A stretch of DNA of 64,000 nucleotides from Streptomyces sp. RPT161. GTDB lineage: Bacteria; Actinomycetota; Actinomycetes; Streptomycetales; Streptomycetaceae. The position numbers and the translations under genes are program-made. Below are positions 60,510-64,000 of the stretch, piece by piece; positions within the stretch are counted from its first letter, which is position 1, and each line of letters begins with the position of its first letter. Location: assembly GCF_027533845.1 (NCBI RefSeq), contig NZ_JAPZVN010000016.1, forward strand, positions 62,001 through 126,000. The letters are read 5' to 3'. The notes beneath the pieces are model-generated. The model did not search any database and had not been told where the DNA came from. It saw nothing but the letters and a program-made list of their open reading frames with translations.

Positions 60510-61313
60510 ATGTTCAGGCAGCAGCGGTTCCGGCGCGGCGGATCAGGCCGCGCCCTCTCCCGCCGCGTGTGCCGCGATGTGGCACTGGTCCTGGGCTGGC
60601 TGGTCGTGGTCTCGATCGGAAGTACCGCGAGCGCCGCGGCGCTGTCCGCCTCGGCCACGGCCCTGGGCACCTCGCACTCCGTGCACGACACCAAGGCCAT
60701 CGCCACGGTCGGCGCCATCTTCCACGGCAACGTCTCGTCCGACGGCGACCACTTCTGCTCGGCCAGCGTCGTCAGGAGCGCGGGCAAGGACCTGATCGTC
60801 ACCGCCGCGCACTGCGTCAGCAACGGCACCGACGACCTGTACTTCGTCCCCGGCTACCACGACGGCCGGGCCCCCTACGGCGTCTGGAAGCTCGACAAGG
60901 CGACGCTGGACCCGCGCTGGACCGACAGCCAGGACGAGGACCTCGACGTCGCCTTCGTCAGTGTCCAGCCGCTCGGCGGCCGACACGTGCAGGACGTGGT
61001 GGGCAGCTACACGCTGGGCGTCAACAAGAACCAGACCAGCACCGTGCGGCTCACCGGCTACCCGTCCGACGAGGACGCCCCGATCACCTGCGTGAACCGG
61101 GTTTCGGCCTACTCCGCCACCCAGCTGCGCATCGCCTGCACCGCCTACAGCGGCGGCACCAGCGGCAGCCCCTGGATCACCGAGGGCCACACCGTGATGG
61201 GCGTCATCGGCGGCTTCCAGCAGGGCGGCAACACCGACGACGTCTCCTACAGCGCGTACTTCGACAACGACATCGCCGCCCTCTACCAACAGGCCGCTGC
61301 CACGCAGGTCTGA
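60510..61313 (+). CDS. Secreted trypsin-like serine protease
   Basis: 267 residues with a long basic signal sequence and membrane helix (VALVLGWLVVVSIGSTASA). Chymotrypsin-fold triad: VTAAHCVSNG (His), DLDVAFVSV (Asp) and YSGGTSGSPWI (Ser). Cys pairs in FCSASVV/TAAHC and ITCVN/IACTA fit disulphides. Probably an exported endopeptidase. GCAGAAGGG before ATG 60510. A palindrome that may act as terminator or as operator of the next gene lies directly behind the stop. Confidence 0.92.
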   Translation: MFRQQRFRRGGSGRALSRRVCRDVALVLGWLVVVSIGSTASAAALSASATALGTSHSVHDTKAIATVGAIFHGNVSSDGDHFCSASVVRSAGKDLIVTAAHCVSNGTDDLYFVPGYHDGRAPYGVWKLDKATLDPRWTDSQDEDLDVAFVSVQPLGGRHVQDVVGSYTLGVNKNQTSTVRLTGYPSDEDAPITCVNRVSAYSATQLRIACTAYSGGTSGSPWITEGHTVMGVIGGFQQGGNTDDVSYSAYFDNDIAALYQQAAATQV

Positions 61314-61318
61314 TCCTT

Positions 61319-61333
61319 TTGCCTCTGAGGCAA
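61319..61333. promoter_or_regulatory. Perfect 15-bp palindrome, candidate operator of the XRE-cupin gene
   Basis: TTGCCTC-T-GAGGCAA is an exact 7+1+7 dyad 40 bases before the regulator start, and a further TTTGCCT half-site follows at 61338-61344. This two-site layout is typical of autoregulation by helix-turn-helix dimers. It also sits five bases behind the protease stop, so a terminator role is the alternative. Confidence 0.6.
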
Positions 61334-61373
61334 GAAATTTGCCTGTCGGGCACGACGGGTGTGCACTGGACGC

Positions 61374-62000
61374 ATGACCGACAGCGTGTCCGAGGTAGAG
61401 ACCGGACCTGTGCCGACACCCGAGATCAGCGGACTCGGGGTGCGACTGCGTGAGTGGCGGCGGCGCGGGGGACTGACGCTGGAAGCGGCGGCCGCCAGGG
61501 TCGGACTCTCGCCCGCGTACCTCTCGCGGCTGGAGACCGAAAGCCGCCAGCCCTCGCTTCCGGTGCTGCTGGGCCTTTCCCGAGTGTACGGGACCACGGT
61601 GGCCGAACTGCTGGGCGAGCAGGCGGTGGCGCACGATCCGGTCATCCGCGCCGGACGGCTGGAGCCCGGACGCGCCGGAGGGTGGAGCTACCGCCGCGCC
61701 GGCAGGCCGGACCGGGCCATGCAGGCGCTGAAGGTGCACATCCCGCCCGCGGTACAGGACGCCGTGGTCCGAGTGCACCCCGGCGAGGAGTGGCTGTACG
61801 TGACCTCCGGGCGGCTACGGCTGACGCTCGGCGAGACGGTCCACGTCCTCGACCCCGGGGACTCGGCGCACTTCGACTCGCTCACCCCGCACCGGCTGGC
61901 CGCCGCGTCGGCCGAAGGGGTCGACCTGCTGTTCGTCCACACCCTGTTGCAGAGCCCGGTGGGCGGGCTGTGCGTCGATCCCCTCAGCCGCGTCCACTGA
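61374..62000 (+). CDS. XRE-family regulator with C-terminal cupin
   Basis: 208 residues. HTH: LREWRRRGGLTLEAAAARVGLSPAYLSRLETESRQPSLPVLLGLSRVYG (residues about 25-75). Cupin: VRVHPGEEWLYVTSGRLRLTLGETVHVLDPGDSAHFDSLTPHRLAA, binding a small ligand or metal. Regulator of unknown ligand, probably acting on its own gene and the DUF6126 gene behind it. Autoregulation is suggested by the palindrome just upstream. Confidence 0.9.
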   Translation: MTDSVSEVETGPVPTPEISGLGVRLREWRRRGGLTLEAAAARVGLSPAYLSRLETESRQPSLPVLLGLSRVYGTTVAELLGEQAVAHDPVIRAGRLEPGRAGGWSYRRAGRPDRAMQALKVHIPPAVQDAVVRVHPGEEWLYVTSGRLRLTLGETVHVLDPGDSAHFDSLTPHRLAAASAEGVDLLFVHTLLQSPVGGLCVDPLSRVH

Positions 62001-62045
62001 ACCGTCCGCGAACCGGCCACCCCTTTCAAGGAAGGTGTCTTCGCC

Positions 62046-62213
62046 ATGCCCGAAACCGCCCCCGCCTCGGCGGACAACCGGATCAAGTCGCTCACCCCGA
62101 AGTGGCTCAGCCGCGGCCTGGCCATCCGGGTCTTCATCTACCTCATCGGGGCGCACATGTTCGCGGCCTTCCTCTACCTGCTGTTCTGGCTCGGCGCCCA
62201 CGCCTCCCACTGA
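62046..62213 (+). CDS. DUF6126-family small membrane protein
   Basis: 55 residues with one hydrophobic helix pair (IRVFIYLIGAHMFAAFLYLLFWLGAHASH) after a polar start. It fits the small family I know as DUF6126, found directly behind XRE-cupin genes in Streptomyces. CAAGGAAGG-like site before ATG 62046. Function unknown; the constant pairing suggests it is the regulated membrane partner. Confidence 0.8.
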   Translation: MPETAPASADNRIKSLTPKWLSRGLAIRVFIYLIGAHMFAAFLYLLFWLGAHASH

Positions 62214-62232
62214 GTGCGGCACGATCAGCGGC

Positions 62233-62733
62233 ATGAACCTGTGGAGCATCACCCCGGAACCGGTGGACGGACCGGTCGGCACGGCACTGCTGCGGGAGTA
62301 CTACACGGACATCGTGCACCGCTACTACCAGACGCACCACGGCCGGGACGCCGCCCCGGCCGAGATCGACCAGGCGCTCGCCGAGGAGCCGAGCGGCCAT
62401 CTCGCCCCGCCGGGCGGCGAGTTCCTGGTCGCCCGGCGCGACGGCGTGGTGGCCGGATGCGCCGGAGTGCATCTGCTCGCGCCGGGCACCGCCGAGTTGA
62501 CCCGGGTGTTCATACGGCCGCCAGCACGTCGGCACGGTGGCGGAACCCGGTTGATCACCGCCGCCGAGCGGGCGGCTCGGACAGCTCTGGGCGCCGAGCT
62601 GCTACGCCTGGACACCCGGCACGACCTGGTAGAGGCCCGCGCGTTGTACGCGAGGATGGGCTACGCCGAGATCCCCGCGTACAACGACTCGCCCTACGCC
62701 GGGCACTGGTTCGAGAAGTCGCTCACTCCCTGA
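62233..62733 (+). CDS. GNAT-family N-acetyltransferase
   Basis: 166 residues. Acetyl-CoA binding region AELTRVFIRPPARRHGGGTRLITAAERAA (the R/Q-x-x-G-x-G/A loop appears as RRHGGG) and ending LYARMGYAEIPAYNDSPYAGHWFEKSL, typical of GNAT enzymes acting on small molecules. Starts 19 bases behind the DUF6126 gene; possibly same operon. Its end overlaps the convergent methyltransferase gene by 11 bases. Confidence 0.9.
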   Translation: MNLWSITPEPVDGPVGTALLREYYTDIVHRYYQTHHGRDAAPAEIDQALAEEPSGHLAPPGGEFLVARRDGVVAGCAGVHLLAPGTAELTRVFIRPPARRHGGGTRLITAAERAARTALGAELLRLDTRHDLVEARALYARMGYAEIPAYNDSPYAGHWFEKSLTP

Positions 62734-63529
62734 CGCCCACGCCGCCGTAGAACGCGATGCGGCGCAGGTCCTCGGCGTTCGGCAGGGCGCCCTCCGGACG
62801 CCACAGCGGCACCTGGACGACGCCGGGGTCGAGCAGTTCGAAGCCGTCGAAGAGCGGCAGGAACTCGTCGTAGCCGCGCAGCGTCAACTGCGCCGTCGCC
62901 CTCTTGTAGACCTCCCTGGCATCGCCCTCCGCGTCCTGGTGGAAGTCGGTGGTGCCATGAGTGAGGACGAGATGGCTGCCGCGCGGCAGTTCGCCGGTGA
63001 GCGTGGCCAGGATTCCGGCCGGGTCCTCCTCGTCCTTGACGAAGTGCAGTACGGCGACGAGCAGTACGGCGACCGGCTGGTCGAAGTCGATCAGTTCCCG
63101 GACCACCGGATGCCCGAGGATCGCCTTGGGGTCACGTACGTCGGCGAGCACGAACCCGGTGCCGCTCGTGTTGGTGAGCCTTGCTCCGGCGTGCGCCGCG
63201 ACGATGGGGTCGTTGTCGACGTAGGCGACGCGCACGTCCGGCGCGATCTCCCGTGCCACCTCATGGGTGTTGGGCGAGGTGGGGATGCCGGTGCCGATGT
63301 CGATGATCTGGCGGACGCCGGCGCGTACGACGGTGCGCACGGCCCGGCGCATGAAAGCGCGGTTGGCACGGGCGCTGGCGGGCGCCTCCGGGGCCATGGC
63401 GATGACGCGTTCCGCGGCCTCGCGGTCCACCTCGTAGTTGTCCCGGCCGCCCAGGTAGTAGTCGTACATCCGGGCCGGATGGGGCTTGCTGGTGTCTATC
63501 TGTTCGGCGGAGAAGCCTGGCTCGATCAC
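62723..63529 (-). CDS. DUF574-type SAM-dependent methyltransferase
   Basis: 268 residues. IDTSKPHPARMYDYYLGGRDNYEVDREAA and RQIIDIGTGIPTSPNTHEVAREIAPDVRVAYVDNDPIV (SAM site) are the signature of this large Streptomyces family (Methyltransf_19). Substrate unknown. AGGAGG precedes GTG 63529. Followed upstream by DUF397 and XRE genes on the same strand, a regular neighbourhood. Confidence 0.93.
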   Translation of the reverse strand: MIEPGFSAEQIDTSKPHPARMYDYYLGGRDNYEVDREAAERVIAMAPEAPASARANRAFMRRAVRTVVRAGVRQIIDIGTGIPTSPNTHEVAREIAPDVRVAYVDNDPIVAAHAGARLTNTSGTGFVLADVRDPKAILGHPVVRELIDFDQPVAVLLVAVLHFVKDEEDPAGILATLTGELPRGSHLVLTHGTTDFHQDAEGDAREVYKRATAQLTLRGYDEFLPLFDGFELLDPGVVQVPLWRPEGALPNAEDLRRIAFYGGVGVRE

Positions 63530-63561
63530 GCCGTCCTCCTGGTGTGGGCTGGCTGGGTCGG

Positions 63562-63831
63562 TCAGGCGAGCAGGAAGTCGGCTTCGCCGGACTTCGCGCC
63601 CTTGATGAAGGTCTCGATCTCGTGCAGCGTGTAGATCAGCGCCGGTCCGTCCGGATCGGTGGACTGGCGGAGCGCGACCCGTCCGTCGCGCAGCTTCATC
63701 GCCTCGACACAGCTCCCGCCGTTGCCCCCGCTCCACGGCTTGCGCCAGCCGTCGGTGCCCAGGTCCTTCGCCGGCATACCGTTGTATATGCGTTTCCCGC
63801 TTGCACGGTCCCCGTAATGCGTGCGATGCAT
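63562..63831 (-). CDS. DUF397-domain protein
   Basis: 89 residues: WRKPWSGGNGGSCVEAMKLRDGRVALRQSTDPDGPALIYTLHEIETFIKGAKSGEADFL, the DUF397 pattern. These proteins are encoded beside XRE regulators in Streptomyces and take part in developmental signalling as regulator partners (BldB-associated type). Four bases separate it from the XRE gene stop. Confidence 0.92.
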   Translation of the reverse strand: MHRTHYGDRASGKRIYNGMPAKDLGTDGWRKPWSGGNGGSCVEAMKLRDGRVALRQSTDPDGPALIYTLHEIETFIKGAKSGEADFLLA

Positions 63832-63835
63832 GTGG

Positions 63836-64000
63836 TCAGATCTCCTTGCGAATGGCATCGAGGAAGGCCTCGGTGCGCTGTGCTGGCGCGGCTTGCGCGC
63901 ACAACCGGTCCAGCGCCTCCTGGAAGCCCGACACGTCATCGCGCTGGTCGAAGTAGACAGCCCCTATCAGGCTCTCCGCGCACACGATGTCGGGCAGTTC
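63836..64000 (-). CDS. XRE-family regulator, C-terminal fragment (runs off the window)
   Basis: The last 54 codons of a gene that continues beyond the right edge: LPDIVCAESLIGAVYFDQRDDVSGFQEALDRLCAQA ... FLDAIRKEI. This is the end of the DUF5753 domain of XRE regulators, regular partners of DUF397 proteins. The HTH part is outside the window. Confidence 0.85.
   Translation of the reverse strand, partial: ELPDIVCAESLIGAVYFDQRDDVSGFQEALDRLCAQAAPAQRTEAFLDAIRKEI

Noticed and set aside
60491-61453. Arg-rich plus-strand frame overlapping the serine protease gene
   Set aside because: The protease triad is in the other frame; this one is an artefact of composition.
1-64000. CRISPR arrays, tRNA genes and rRNA genes
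   Set aside because: No regularly spaced repeats and no recognisable tRNA or rRNA sequence were seen on either strand.

Overview
The window is high-GC actinobacterial DNA, most likely from a Streptomyces. Typical signs are GTG starts, long antisense shadow frames, a conservon operon with a CYP157/CYP154-like P450 pair, DUF397-XRE pairs and XRE-cupin plus DUF6126 genes. No tRNA, rRNA or CRISPR array was recognised.

Region 1 (about 1-20.5 kb) is the transfer module of an integrative conjugative element or plasmid with a type IV secretion system (T4SS). It has a transglycosylase-NlpC/P60 wall hydrolase, a small two-helix membrane protein, a VirB8-like membrane protein, a TrbL/VirB6 channel protein, an SCO6880-type protein, a VirB4 ATPase and a VirD4/TraG coupling protein. 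Small accessory genes with overlapping stop/start codons follow. No relaxase is inside the window. A three-gene recombinase cassette (7.8-11.1 kb, minus strand) sits directly behind the virB4 stop codon and looks like a separate insertion. A C5-cytosine methyltransferase gene (17.3-18.5 kb) is broken by several frame changes. Five accessory proteins carry a similar ALARS-like motif 32-39 residues from an Arg-containing C-terminus.

Region 2 (20.5-33.5 kb) is a patchwork of accessory genes and relics. It holds a large YD-repeat (RHS) protein with a C-terminal deaminase-like toxin domain and a probable immunity gene just downstream, and other immunity-like genes. It also holds truncated gene ends, two NUDIX genes plus a NUDIX fragment, an HD-domain protein and a kinase-like phosphotransferase.

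Region 3 (33.5-39.4 kb) is a conservon: histidine kinase, Roadblock, DUF742 and GTPase-like proteins and two cytochromes P450, every junction overlapping. The first P450 lacks the ExxR arginine, as in CYP157. Two small conserved genes lie upstream.

Region 4 (40-48.1 kb) has a secreted protein, a VanZ-PepSY-like fusion, a broken alpha/beta-hydrolase, and a three-gene operon of radical SAM enzyme, DUF6375-like protein and a nuclease-NACHT STAND ATPase. That operon is the best candidate for an undescribed, probably anti-phage, system.

Region 5 (48.4-64 kb) looks like ordinary chromosome: pirin, universal stress protein, secreted phosphodiesterase, YjbR, DUF2264, metallo-hydrolase, F420/PPOX enzyme, polysaccharide deacetylase, MGDG-synthase-like glycosyltransferase, BlaI-type repressor, undecaprenyl-diphosphatase, OsmC, trypsin-like protease, XRE-cupin with DUF6126, acetyltransferase, DUF574 methyltransferase, DUF397 and XRE. 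A shared motif in front of the glycosyltransferase, BlaI and uppP genes suggests a small cell-envelope regulon.
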